Positions 17,890-27,016 of a stretch of 64,000 nucleotides of DNA are shown here, one piece after another. The notes under the pieces were generated by a model. That model was not told the origin of the DNA and did not search any database. It saw only the letters and a list, made by a program, of their open reading frames with translations. Made by a program: the position numbers and the translations under genes. Every line of letters begins with the position of its first letter. Position 1 is the first letter of the stretch. The stretch is taken from assembly GCA_044227665.1 (NCBI GenBank), contig JBGAWK010000001.1:97017-161016 (forward strand). Reading direction: 5' to 3'. The DNA comes from JBGAWK01 sp044227665 (GTDB taxonomy: Bacteria > Bacteroidota > Bacteroidia > Chitinophagales > JADIYW01).

Positions 17890-18699
17890 CTACTTAAATT
17901 GGAAATCAGTATCGCTTAATGTGACATTGATTTTTAGACTCTTGAATTCATACAATTCATATACCCCTTTGTCATCTTCCATTTTTTGATAGATAGGCAG
18001 ATAGTTTGCTTTGTCAATATAAAGCGTAGTTTTTTTGGCGTATGCATTAGGTATTTTGATTTTCTGACCTACGGTAAGGGTATTTCCACAGCCGTTGAGT
18101 TCTTTTACCTTATATTCGGGGATGGCTCTAGATTCGCAAAATTTCCAAATATCTGTCTCTCCTGCTTTTACAGTATATTCTATAATTTTATAATCATCTT
18201 CAAGAAGCTCTACTTTATAGCAATCTTTGCCATCGTATGTAACGCTACCTAATAATTTGCAGAAATTATTCAGATTTTCACCCTTACGTTGCTCCATGCT
18301 CTTGAGAATTATTCTTCTAGTTTGTGCAAAACCCGCACGTGTAATAGGCTGGTGAGAATCTGCTATCAAAAGCTTGTTGGTAGGACTGAGGTTGAGCTTG
18401 AAGCCTTTTTTTACAGATACATCGGCAGATTTGGTAGGGATGTAAATTAATTGTGCAGCCTGTGGCTCACGCACATCGGCATATACTTTTAAGGGACTCA
18501 CCTGTAGTTTGAAGCTAATGTCACTTTTTTTAATTTTTCCACCATCAAAGCGCTCTTGAGCGTAGAAGGTGAAAGTTGCAGACTTTAAAGCAACTATGGC
18601 ATCCATGCTTTTTTGCATGACTTCTACACCCGTAATTGCCAAAGATTGTACAATGCTCGTGCCTATCAAAGCAGCGGAAAAGAAAAACTTTTTCATCAT
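17890..18699 (-). CDS. DUF1571 LolA-like periplasmic protein with embedded LysM domain
   Basis: A 269-residue protein with a signal peptide (MMKKFFFSAALIGTSIVQSLA). The main body resembles DUF1571, a LolA/LppX-like fold: YAQERF, DVREPQAAQLIYIP, KSMEQRKGENLNN, then GKDCYKVELL and the C-terminal LPIYQKMED...FKSLKINVTLSDTDFQF. Between the strands, residues 174-218 form a LysM module (YTVKAGETDIWKF, VKELNG, LTVGQKIKIPN). LysM binds peptidoglycan, whereas LolA folds carry lipid, so a lipid carrier held near the wall is plausible but inferred. Single gene with its own terminator. Confidence 0.82.
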   Translation of the reverse strand: MMKKFFFSAALIGTSIVQSLAITGVEVMQKSMDAIVALKSATFTFYAQERFDGGKIKKSDISFKLQVSPLKVYADVREPQAAQLIYIPTKSADVSVKKGFKLNLSPTNKLLIADSHQPITRAGFAQTRRIILKSMEQRKGENLNNFCKLLGSVTYDGKDCYKVELLEDDYKIIEYTVKAGETDIWKFCESRAIPEYKVKELNGCGNTLTVGQKIKIPNAYAKKTTLYIDKANYLPIYQKMEDDKGVYELYEFKSLKINVTLSDTDFQFK

Positions 18700-18743
18700 A
18701 AATTATATTTTTATTAGATTCTGTAAATATTGTGCCAAAAATA

Positions 18744-19937
18744 TCAAAAACTTATAGGAAATCCACCATAATTTTCCATAAAGGTGCTTTTGCTCATCTT
18801 TTTACCTATGGGAGCATATACGCCTATATGATTTTGGGCATACATGCTTTCCGGATTTAGAATAGTTCCGATGCTAAGATTGGAAAGAAAATCGGGAATT
18901 TTTTCCATAGAATTTTCATAATCTGCTCGCGTTGCCAAGTTCCTATAGATAATAAATCCCCTACTGCCCATCTCAGGCTTCCATTCCATAAAGTTTATAC
19001 CTTCAGCTTTGCTTCTAATCTCGGGGCCATCGGCAGCGATTACAATATTTACATAACCGTCGGAGGATGCCTTTAATAGCTTGTGGTCTGCAAGGGTATT
19101 AAAATTATATGTGCTGCTATTGCTCAGGCTGATAGAATAATAGCGCACATCCGCTCCAGAAAAAGCATCTCTACTAGTAGGAAATTGCGGAGGTTTGAAG
19201 CGCATCACTACCACCTGATTATTTGCTAAAGTTACTGGAGCAAATACATAGTTGTTGTCTTTATTGGGATAAAGCCCTAATCCCGCAAAGCGCAAAAAAT
19301 TTACCTGATAGGGTTCTTCATATAAAAACACTAAATCCAATAGTTTCTGTATTCTTTGCAACACTTCGGAATTATCTTCAAAAGATATGGCTATAGGTCT
19401 AGGAGGACTTGTGCTTTTGCCGGTGGCAATATCAAATGCTTCTATGGTAGGCAGTGTGACACCGGCATAGTTATCGCCTTCCGGTAAATAATACCGCAAC
19501 ATAATGCCTATATTGCGAACTCGGGCATCATATTTCATCACATTTTCAGCGGAATAATCTACATCATCGGGAACGATATCTAGGACATATTCCCCTTGAT
19601 TTTCGTTGCGATAGGGGTTGCCTCCTAACGAAGGAACAATGGCGGTATCTATAAGGCTGGCTATGCTGCTTCGTGTATTGTTGTCATAGATATTATAACT
19701 CATATACCGTGCATTGCCATAGGATGCACGTAGGCGTATGCCTGTTTTTTCACTCGGCGTTCTATTAAAAGAATACATGAAATAATTGACGTTGGCATCG
19801 GGGAGGTATAATAGGTCGGTTCTGCTTCCTATATTCTCATACCAATAATTCATAAGAGTAGGGGGTGTGTCATCTTTTTTACAAGCACAAAGAAAAAAGA
19901 AGGGGAGGGCTATAATATATTTATACATATAAAGCAT
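18744..19937 (-). CDS. hypothetical lipoprotein
   Basis: A 397-residue protein with signal peptide II: hydrophobic FFFLCAC and lipid Cys followed by KKDDT. Met4 (19928) is an equally good start. The body contains ARYMSYNIYD, a segment with NPYRNENQGEY, and later ADVRYYSISLSNSSTYNF and DGYVNIVIA; similar motifs occur in uncharacterised secreted proteins of other phyla, so this is a conserved family without known function. No catalytic motif seen. It lies alone, divergent from the amidase gene. Confidence 0.78.
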   Translation of the reverse strand: MLYMYKYIIALPFFFLCACKKDDTPPTLMNYWYENIGSRTDLLYLPDANVNYFMYSFNRTPSEKTGIRLRASYGNARYMSYNIYDNNTRSSIASLIDTAIVPSLGGNPYRNENQGEYVLDIVPDDVDYSAENVMKYDARVRNIGIMLRYYLPEGDNYAGVTLPTIEAFDIATGKSTSPPRPIAISFEDNSEVLQRIQKLLDLVFLYEEPYQVNFLRFAGLGLYPNKDNNYVFAPVTLANNQVVVMRFKPPQFPTSRDAFSGADVRYYSISLSNSSTYNFNTLADHKLLKASSDGYVNIVIAADGPEIRSKAEGINFMEWKPEMGSRGFIIYRNLATRADYENSMEKIPDFLSNLSIGTILNPESMYAQNHIGVYAPIGKKMSKSTFMENYGGFPISF

Positions 19938-20004
19938 CTTTTATTCATCCAAATTTAATGATAGAAAATAGAGTAAGCAATAGTATCTTAGGATTTTAAT
20001 TTAT

Positions 20005-21399
20005 ATGGTAAAAATAAATACATTCGACATCGGTATTCTTGGAAGAATGGATGCTACAGATATGGCGGAGTGCATCAAAAACAAGGACATTACCTCGCAA
20101 GAGGCGGTAGCATGTAGTATCACTAGGGCTGAAAAGATGCAACCGCTTATCAATGCTGTAGTAAGCGAACGCTATGATAACGCTGCAACGGAAAGTAAAA
20201 AGCCACACAAAGGTATTTTTGGAGGAGTGCCTTCCTATATAAAAGATTTGAATGATTACGCAGGTCTCCCTACTTTTAAAGGAAGTGCAGGCGTGACAGA
20301 TTATATTCCAAAAAAACACGATGCTATCGTAAATCAAATATTACATAATGGCATGGTGGTTCTAGGGAAGAGTGCTACGTCTGAATATGGGCTGCTCCCG
20401 TGTGGCGAAACACTACAGCATGGAGAGACGCGCAACCCTTGGAATACAGAATATTCTACCGGGGGGTCTTCGGCAGGAGCGGCGGCATTGGTAGCCTCGG
20501 GAGTAGTGCCTATAGCTCACGCAAGTGACGGCGGCGGCTCCATACGCATTCCCGCATCATGTAATGGCTTAGTAGGACTCAAGCCTTCGCGAAAGAGAAT
20601 TATCACCTCGATGTCGGCAAAAGCACCCATAGATATTGCTACAGACAATTGTGTGTCCAGAACAGTAAGAGATACAGCCAACTTCATCTATGATATGGAG
20701 TGTGCCTATTATAACCCCAAGTTGCCCAAGATTGGCAAAGTAGTGTCGCCAAACAGCAAAAGGCTGAAAATTGCTGTGTTTACTGATACGCCGTCAGGCG
20801 TGGAGAGTCATCCTGCCAATAAAAAAGCGGTTCTTGATACTGCGCAGATATGTAAGGATGCCAATCATGAGATACACTATATCAATAATCCTACGCCTCA
20901 TGAGTTTATGAAGGACTTCATCGTTTATTATTCTATGCTCTCCTTGGGGAATACCTTTATGGAATATTCTTCTTTAGGTTTCAGATTCAATCATTTCAAG
21001 CTCACTAAGTTTGCTAAAGATTTGGCTTCCTTATTTCCACTTTTGGCATTGAGGGCACCATTAGCATTTAAGCGACTTAAAGAGTCGCCGTATTGGTATG
21101 AAGATATTTTCAAAAAGTATGATGTATTGATAAGTCCGGTATTGTCACACCCAGCGCCTAAAATAGGATATTTCGGCACTGCGGTGGACTCGCTAGAGCA
21201 GTTGTTGCGTCTTAATAATTATGTGAACTTTACGCCTATACAGAATATTGTAGGAGCGCCAGCCATTTCTTTGCCTATGGGCATTAGTGAGGACGGAATA
21301 CCTGTGGGTGTGCAACTTGCAACAAAATATGGCAATGACAAAACTTTATTAGAACTAGCCTTTGAAATAGAAGAAACAGGCACGTTTATTCAAATGTGA
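20005..21399 (+). CDS. amidase-signature family hydrolase
   Basis: A 464-residue amidase-signature enzyme with the Ser-cisSer-Lys triad visible: Lys80 (YIKDLND), cis-Ser155 (GGSSAG) and nucleophile Ser179 (GGGSIR). Length and lack of GatA-specific partners (no gatB/gatC nearby) favour a catabolic amidase rather than the tRNA amidotransferase. No signal peptide. The C-terminal NFTPIQNIVGAPAISLPMG is typical. It precedes an enoate/dienoyl-CoA reductase by 130 nt on the same strand, which fits a catabolic setting. Substrate unknown. Confidence 0.9.
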   Translation: MVKINTFDIGILGRMDATDMAECIKNKDITSQEAVACSITRAEKMQPLINAVVSERYDNAATESKKPHKGIFGGVPSYIKDLNDYAGLPTFKGSAGVTDYIPKKHDAIVNQILHNGMVVLGKSATSEYGLLPCGETLQHGETRNPWNTEYSTGGSSAGAAALVASGVVPIAHASDGGGSIRIPASCNGLVGLKPSRKRIITSMSAKAPIDIATDNCVSRTVRDTANFIYDMECAYYNPKLPKIGKVVSPNSKRLKIAVFTDTPSGVESHPANKKAVLDTAQICKDANHEIHYINNPTPHEFMKDFIVYYSMLSLGNTFMEYSSLGFRFNHFKLTKFAKDLASLFPLLALRAPLAFKRLKESPYWYEDIFKKYDVLISPVLSHPAPKIGYFGTAVDSLEQLLRLNNYVNFTPIQNIVGAPAISLPMGISEDGIPVGVQLATKYGNDKTLLELAFEIEETGTFIQM

Positions 21400-21528
21400 C
21401 CCATTTCTTTTCGCCGAAATAATTGATAATCATCTCTTCAAAAACTATTATCTAAACATTATAAATTTTTAGCGCAGCTACAGGTGTTGTAAATAATAAT
21501 CATTTTTAATGCATAATATAAAATAATA

Positions 21529-23559
21529 ATGCCCAATCCATATTATCCGCATCTACTTTCCCCTCTAGACTTAGGCTTTACTACTTTGCGCAACCGTACG
21601 CTCATGGGGTCTATGCATACAGGCTTGGAGGAGACCTATAATGGCTTTGAAAAGATGGCGGCTTTTTTTGGGGAACGTGCCAAAGGGGGCATAGGACTTA
21701 TCGTAACCGGCGGTGTTGCGCCTAATTGGGAAGGCTGGGTGAAGCCTTTTGCCGCAAGGATGACTACGGCATCACATGCTCGAAAACACAAGATTGTAAC
21801 GGATGCAGTACATAGTGAAGGGGGAAAGATTGCCATGCAGATCTTACATACTGGCCGATATGCGTATCATCCCTTGAGCGTGTCTCCATCAGGGATACAG
21901 TCTCCAATTACACCATTCAAGCCAAGAACCATGTTGGAGTGGGACATACGCCGTACTATTAAAGACTATGCTGATTGTGCACGCTTATCAAGAGATGCAG
22001 GATATGATGGCGTAGAAATTATGGGCTCGGAAGGATACCTTATCAACCAGTTTATTGCTACCCATACCAACCACCGCAAAGATGAATGGGGAGGGTCGTA
22101 TGAAAATAGGATAAAATTCCCTTTGGAAATTATCAAGGCAGTGCGCAAGGCAGTAGGAGAAGATTTTATTATCATCTATAGGCTGTCTATGCTGGACTTA
22201 GTGCCTGACGGCAGCAGCTGGGAAGAAATCGTTCAATTGGCAAAAGCCGTGGAAGATGCAGGCGCAAATATTATCAATTCGGGTATAGGGTGGCATGAAG
22301 CCCGTATCCCTACTATTGCTACCTCTGTGCCGCGCGCAGCATTTACGGAAATTACCCATAAATTGAAAGGAGCGGTGAGAATTCCTGTATGTACTAGCAA
22401 TAGGATAAATACTCCTGATGTGGCAGAGCAAATCTTGGCTGAAGGTCATGCAGATATGGTATCCATGGCAAGGCCCTTACTGGCAGACCCTCATTTTGTC
22501 AACAAAGCAGCTGTGGGCAAATCCCATGAAATCAATACCTGTATTGCTTGTAATCAGGCCTGTCTAGACCATGTATTTTCCAATAAACTTTCAAGCTGCC
22601 TAGTAAATCCTATAGCCTGCCACGAGACCGAAATTGTGGTAAACAAGACCAATCATGTAAAGAAAATTGCGGTGATTGGTGCGGGGCCAGCAGGTCTCGC
22701 CTTCGCTACCACAGCGGCAGAACGAGGCCATGAAGTTTCCTTATATGACAAAGAAGAAGCTATCGGGGGACAGTTCAATCTCGCCAAGAGAATACCTGGC
22801 AAAGAGGAATTCTATGAGACTTTACGCTATTTTGACAACAAAATAAAAAATACTGGCGTAAAATTATTTCTCAACAAAAAAGTTGCTGTTGAAGACTTAA
22901 AAGACTATGAGGAAGTCGTAATAGCTAGTGGCATACTGCCACGAAAATTATCTCTGCCAGGTGCTGACCATCCTAAGGTGGTCTCTTATATAGATATACT
23001 CAAAGGCAATGCTATTGCCGGAAAAACTGTGGCTGTGATAGGCGCAGGAGGCATAGGCTTTGATGTGTCGGAGTTTTTGGTAGCTGACGGCAACAGTAGC
23101 ACTATGGATAAAAATATTTGGTTCAAGGAGTGGGGCGTGGATATTGACATGAAGGTAAGAGGCGGTATTACAGGGATAAAACCAGAAGTACATGCTCCGG
23201 CAAGAGAAGTAGTGATGTTTCAGCGTACAAAAGGCAAGGTAGGAGATAAGTTGGGAAAAACTACAGGATGGATACATCGCACGCAACTAAAGAAGATGCA
23301 TGTACAAATGGTAGATGGCGTAGAATATCTCAAAATTGACGATATTGGCTTGCACTATAAGGATAAAAGCGGCAAGCCACAGACCTATATATGTGATACC
23401 GTGGTGGTATGTGCGGGACAGCTATCCCTCAACGAATTACAACAGCCCTTAATGGATATAGGTAAGACGACACATCTTATAGGTGGGGCGCATACTGCCG
23501 GAGAATTGGATGCCAAAAGAGCTATAGATCAGGCGGTGCGCCTTGCTGTGAAGATATAA
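21529..23559 (+). CDS. NADH:flavin oxidoreductase / 2,4-dienoyl-CoA reductase family (FadH-like)
   Basis: A 676-residue protein with an Old Yellow Enzyme TIM barrel (1-340: NRTLMGSMHTG, MQILHTGRY, NQFIATHTNHRKDEWGGSYENR), a 4Fe-4S site with spacing C-x2-C-x3-C-x11-C (CIACNQAC...C), and C-terminal FAD/NAD domains (VIGAGPAGLAFA; VIGAGGIGFDV). This FMN-4Fe4S-FAD order is that of FadH and trimethylamine dehydrogenase; length is right. It would reduce activated C=C bonds such as in dienoyl-CoA during unsaturated fatty acid oxidation. Neighbouring acyl-CoA ligase and dehydrogenase genes agree. Confidence 0.92.
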   Translation: MPNPYYPHLLSPLDLGFTTLRNRTLMGSMHTGLEETYNGFEKMAAFFGERAKGGIGLIVTGGVAPNWEGWVKPFAARMTTASHARKHKIVTDAVHSEGGKIAMQILHTGRYAYHPLSVSPSGIQSPITPFKPRTMLEWDIRRTIKDYADCARLSRDAGYDGVEIMGSEGYLINQFIATHTNHRKDEWGGSYENRIKFPLEIIKAVRKAVGEDFIIIYRLSMLDLVPDGSSWEEIVQLAKAVEDAGANIINSGIGWHEARIPTIATSVPRAAFTEITHKLKGAVRIPVCTSNRINTPDVAEQILAEGHADMVSMARPLLADPHFVNKAAVGKSHEINTCIACNQACLDHVFSNKLSSCLVNPIACHETEIVVNKTNHVKKIAVIGAGPAGLAFATTAAERGHEVSLYDKEEAIGGQFNLAKRIPGKEEFYETLRYFDNKIKNTGVKLFLNKKVAVEDLKDYEEVVIASGILPRKLSLPGADHPKVVSYIDILKGNAIAGKTVAVIGAGGIGFDVSEFLVADGNSSTMDKNIWFKEWGVDIDMKVRGGITGIKPEVHAPAREVVMFQRTKGKVGDKLGKTTGWIHRTQLKKMHVQMVDGVEYLKIDDIGLHYKDKSGKPQTYICDTVVVCAGQLSLNELQQPLMDIGKTTHLIGGAHTAGELDAKRAIDQAVRLAVKI

Positions 23560-23564
23560 GCGCA

Positions 23565-24275
23565 TTATACTATAAGTATCTCATGTAGTATTTCTATAGA
23601 CTGAATAGTGCCAAACCCTGCAACATGTATGTAGAAGTAGTCTAAGAGGTATTGTAATAAAATTTTGCGTTGCGCAAAATTTATAGAGGCGTCTTTCTGC
23701 GCTAGGAGTAATCGCAAGTTTTTTGAGGAAGTAAGGTCTAGGGTGTGAATACCATCAGGCTGACTGACGTATATGCCTTCTTGTAAGTGGAAGTAATCTC
23801 CCGGGGTATCTGCATGTGGCAAAAAACCCAATAATAATGCGAGACCCAAGAGATAGCGATGGGGAGCAAGAGGCAAGTCCACAGAGGAAATTGTGCTGTC
23901 TAGTTTCTCATATTCATATTGTATAAAATCATAGAGAGGGACATTTACCTCATCTTCATGAATACACTTTGACAATACTTCTAAGTAAAAGATGGCTATA
24001 GATTTTTTAGTGAAATCAGTAAGAAGATGGTAATGGATGAGGCTGAGCTTGTATTCCTTGATGTGTAAGAGTTTCTTTGTATGCTGATAATAATAGTCTA
24101 AAGACAAAAAATGTGTAGGCTGTACAATATTACCTAGAGCCGCCTTTTTATTGCTTCTCACTCCCGGCAGTATAAAACTCAATAGACCATGGTTGCGAGT
24201 AAAGATTTTAGCAATCAGAGTGCTTTCAGAATATTTTATTGTTTTAATTACTAAGCCCTCAGATTTTTCTATCAT
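23565..24275 (-). CDS. recO: DNA repair protein RecO
   Basis: A 236-residue RecO: N-terminal OB fold (EGLVIKTIKYSESTLIAKIFTRNHGL, FILPGVRSNK) followed by an all-helical domain. The zinc cysteines of some RecO proteins are absent, as in other Bacteroidota. RecO with RecR loads RecA on SSB-coated gaps. The ATG at 24275 overlaps the stop of the haemoglobin gene by four bases (ATGA), so translation is coupled. Confidence 0.93.
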   Translation of the reverse strand: MIEKSEGLVIKTIKYSESTLIAKIFTRNHGLLSFILPGVRSNKKAALGNIVQPTHFLSLDYYYQHTKKLLHIKEYKLSLIHYHLLTDFTKKSIAIFYLEVLSKCIHEDEVNVPLYDFIQYEYEKLDSTISSVDLPLAPHRYLLGLALLLGFLPHADTPGDYFHLQEGIYVSQPDGIHTLDLTSSKNLRLLLAQKDASINFAQRKILLQYLLDYFYIHVAGFGTIQSIEILHEILIV

Positions 24276-24643
24276 GATACGCCAAGTTTTATTTGCATTA
24301 GTGCTGCGATATTCCTTGCGCGCTGCATTGCCATATCGGCGGTATCACCATTGAATAATCCATATAAGGATGCTTCAAACCAATATAGCCATCTGTCAAA
24401 ATGCGCTCTTTCCAACGGGTATTTCTTGTGCAAATCAATATGCACTAGCATGACATTTTTTTTGTAACTATTGGGGCTGAGAAGGATATTTTCCCAAAAG
24501 TCCGTGAGCACAGGCAAATGTTCGGAAAGAGGATGACTAAGATGGTGTTGAAATATTTCTCCCAATATTTCGTCTTCAAGTAGATGGCTATAAAACACCT
24601 CCATGAACTTTTCGATGTCTTCTCTTTTTGTAATGTCCTCCAT
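24272..24643 (-). CDS. group III truncated haemoglobin
   Basis: A 123-residue truncated globin (trHb3/P class). Visible features: B-helix Tyr18 in FYSHLL, proximal-His region LHKKYPL (His72 likely F8) and HFDRWLYWF with the conserved Trp typical of group III. In characterised members these proteins bind O2 or NO and act in oxygen handling or nitrosative-stress defence. It is placed between porZ (12 nt upstream) and recO (overlapping), which makes it part of that operon; a link to T9SS or repair is not evident. Confidence 0.9.
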   Translation of the reverse strand: MEDITKREDIEKFMEVFYSHLLEDEILGEIFQHHLSHPLSEHLPVLTDFWENILLSPNSYKKNVMLVHIDLHKKYPLERAHFDRWLYWFEASLYGLFNGDTADMAMQRARNIAALMQIKLGVS

Positions 24644-24655
24644 GAAAATTATATA

Positions 24656-26965
24656 CTATCTTCTCACAATTAGGACTTTTACCGTCTTATGGTCTTTTTT
24701 TTCTTCCCCCTGTGCGGTGATGTAATATACGCCGGTAGCTACCGTATCATCATCAAAATCTTTCATATCCCAAATAATCTGTCCGCCCGTTACTGTAGTC
24801 TTAAAGACCAGCCTGCCACCACTATCTGTGATATTTACTGCGGCATTATTGGGCATGTTTCTGATAGCAAGAAGACCATCATAGTCTGGAGGCACAGGAT
24901 TGGGATATGCATAAGGCGCATCAGAATTCTCATCGGTGATGGTAGCCTCACCTCTATAGCTGCTGATGCCTCTGTCCGTAATAAAAAAGACTTCGCCGTC
25001 TGAGGGCTGAATGCCTATATATTTGATAGTATTGGATAGCAAGGGAGAATTGTCTTTATTAAAATAATGCAGGGTTTTTAGCCCGTCAGCACTTACGAGG
25101 AAAACGCCGTTATTGGTGCCTATCCACTTTCTGTTAGCGGCATCTACGGTAAGGCAGGTGATGATTTCATCTTCCAAAAGGTTGTCACAGTTTCTAGTGC
25201 CATCATTGCGTGGAATACATATTTGTGTTGCGTCACATTGCCTGTCTAGCGCATATTCTGTACAGGTGATTACGGCGATACCCTCAGAAGTCCCCACCCA
25301 AATATCTCCTTCTGTATCTGCGGATAGGCACCATGTAGAGTTCGTAGGCAGTCCTCCTAGTCCCGGAATGTTGTTAAAAAGTATATATTGGTCGTCGCTT
25401 TTGTCTTCCAAAGTATTACCATAATTGAACATTGCCATACCTCCATCTATTATCGTCACCCATATTTGCCCGGTTTTGTCTATGGTGATGTCATTCAAAG
25501 GCTTGCCGTTGATTTGAAAATTTGAAAAATATACATATTTGCCGTCAGCCTTGCGGCAGATAATAGGGATATTAGAAAATGAATTGGCAATCCATACGTT
25601 GCCACCGGCATCTGTGACCATGCCTGATACCCTATAATTAGAACTTGCGCCTTCGGGTCTGTCATGCCGAAGTATAGACCAGTCTTGTGTAGAGACCTCC
25701 AAGAGACCGTAATTGTGCGCCCCTATTAAAAGCCTATCTTTGGACAGGGGCTCTGCTACAGAGGGGTCTGTAATATCTACTAGAGATGCAGTATTAGTGG
25801 CATTAATATTACCCCACATTCCGCCATCATAGACATACCATCCAGCACGTGAGCCAGGAGGGCTAAGGCTACGGGTAATGCCAGAACCCATGATATACAT
25901 CTTGCTGTCGTTTGCTATGGCATAAGAGCCGGAAATATCATAAGGGCCATTTGGATAATACTTTGAAATAGCTCCATTGCTGAGCTTGTTGAGTCCTGTA
26001 TAAATATCGGCATACCAAATGTCAGCATTTTTATCTATGACAATATTTTCTGGTATCTGAATGTATATCGGGTTGTCAAAATACTCAAAAGCCATGTTGC
26101 CGTTTTTTAGTGCTATCCTTTTGTCGGTAACATTTCCAGAAGCGTCCTTTTTCTGAAAAGTTGCAGCAAGCATATTATTTTCTGCATTTATATCAGAACA
26201 CACCCATGAGGTGTGACGCTCTAAAACATTCCATTGGAATTCATCATATTGATAGATAGCATCTCTAGCAACAGAGGCAGTCCATTTACCCTGATAGAGG
26301 CATATAGAGGTGACATTTCCCGACGGCAAACCGTCTATACCTGATAATAAGTTCCAGTTAGAAAAACTTAGTAAGTTCCTGTTCTTGTCACCCTTGTAGA
26401 GACCGTTTTCTGTGGCTGCAATAATTTGTGTGTCGTCAGCATATATGGCATTGGTGGCAAGGTATCCTGAGGGCATGGTAAAGAAGTAACTGTCTCCCAT
26501 TTCTTTTTTCTGTAGGTTCACGCTTACTACACCAAACCCTGTGGCTAAATAGGCCATTCCTTTATGACAATATATTTGACGAACTTCCTTGTCGGCAGTA
26601 ATAGGGGCATTTTTATATGCGATAATATTATAAATTTTTCCGTTTTGCAGAATGTCAATATTTGCATTGGAATAGCAAATAATCAATACGGAAAGTGTGG
26701 TGTCGTATCCTATAGCAGCGACTCCTACATCATTCAATCCCGAAGACTTTGTGTAGGTCTTGATGGAATTATCACTAAGATGTACGGCAAATACCGTCTG
26801 TGGCGTAGCACAATAAATATAGTTGTTGCTTTCGCATACATCTACAGCCGTATTATATGGCAAGTGCGTGCGCCAAGTTCCCAATGGAAGCTGTTGAGCA
26901 ACACAATATGACGATATACACAATAGTATTATGAGTACATACAATAATCTCACGCTTTTCATCAA
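24656..26965 (-). CDS. porZ: type IX secretion system protein PorZ
   Basis: A 769-residue protein with signal peptide (cleavage after YCVAQ), mature start LPLGTWRTHLPYNTAVDV typical of PorZ, two seven-bladed beta-propellers (kelch-like GLPSG, WIGTNNGVF and GLYKGDKN repeats) and a C-terminal sorting-domain-like beta sandwich (YPNPVPPDYDG...GVYYITAQG). In Porphyromonas gingivalis PorZ belongs to the T9SS attachment complex that supplies anionic LPS to the sortase. Location: outer-membrane surface. PorZ next to recO is a recurrent arrangement in this phylum, here with a globin gene in between. Its presence agrees with the sorting domains on two other proteins in the window. Confidence 0.87.
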   Translation of the reverse strand: MMKSVRLLYVLIILLCISSYCVAQQLPLGTWRTHLPYNTAVDVCESNNYIYCATPQTVFAVHLSDNSIKTYTKSSGLNDVGVAAIGYDTTLSVLIICYSNANIDILQNGKIYNIIAYKNAPITADKEVRQIYCHKGMAYLATGFGVVSVNLQKKEMGDSYFFTMPSGYLATNAIYADDTQIIAATENGLYKGDKNRNLLSFSNWNLLSGIDGLPSGNVTSICLYQGKWTASVARDAIYQYDEFQWNVLERHTSWVCSDINAENNMLAATFQKKDASGNVTDKRIALKNGNMAFEYFDNPIYIQIPENIVIDKNADIWYADIYTGLNKLSNGAISKYYPNGPYDISGSYAIANDSKMYIMGSGITRSLSPPGSRAGWYVYDGGMWGNINATNTASLVDITDPSVAEPLSKDRLLIGAHNYGLLEVSTQDWSILRHDRPEGASSNYRVSGMVTDAGGNVWIANSFSNIPIICRKADGKYVYFSNFQINGKPLNDITIDKTGQIWVTIIDGGMAMFNYGNTLEDKSDDQYILFNNIPGLGGLPTNSTWCLSADTEGDIWVGTSEGIAVITCTEYALDRQCDATQICIPRNDGTRNCDNLLEDEIITCLTVDAANRKWIGTNNGVFLVSADGLKTLHYFNKDNSPLLSNTIKYIGIQPSDGEVFFITDRGISSYRGEATITDENSDAPYAYPNPVPPDYDGLLAIRNMPNNAAVNITDSGGRLVFKTTVTGGQIIWDMKDFDDDTVATGVYYITAQGEEKKDHKTVKVLIVRR

Positions 26966-27016
26966 TAGGAAATTAATATATTGTTTGTAAAGGTGCTAAG
27001 GAAATAAGAATCTATA

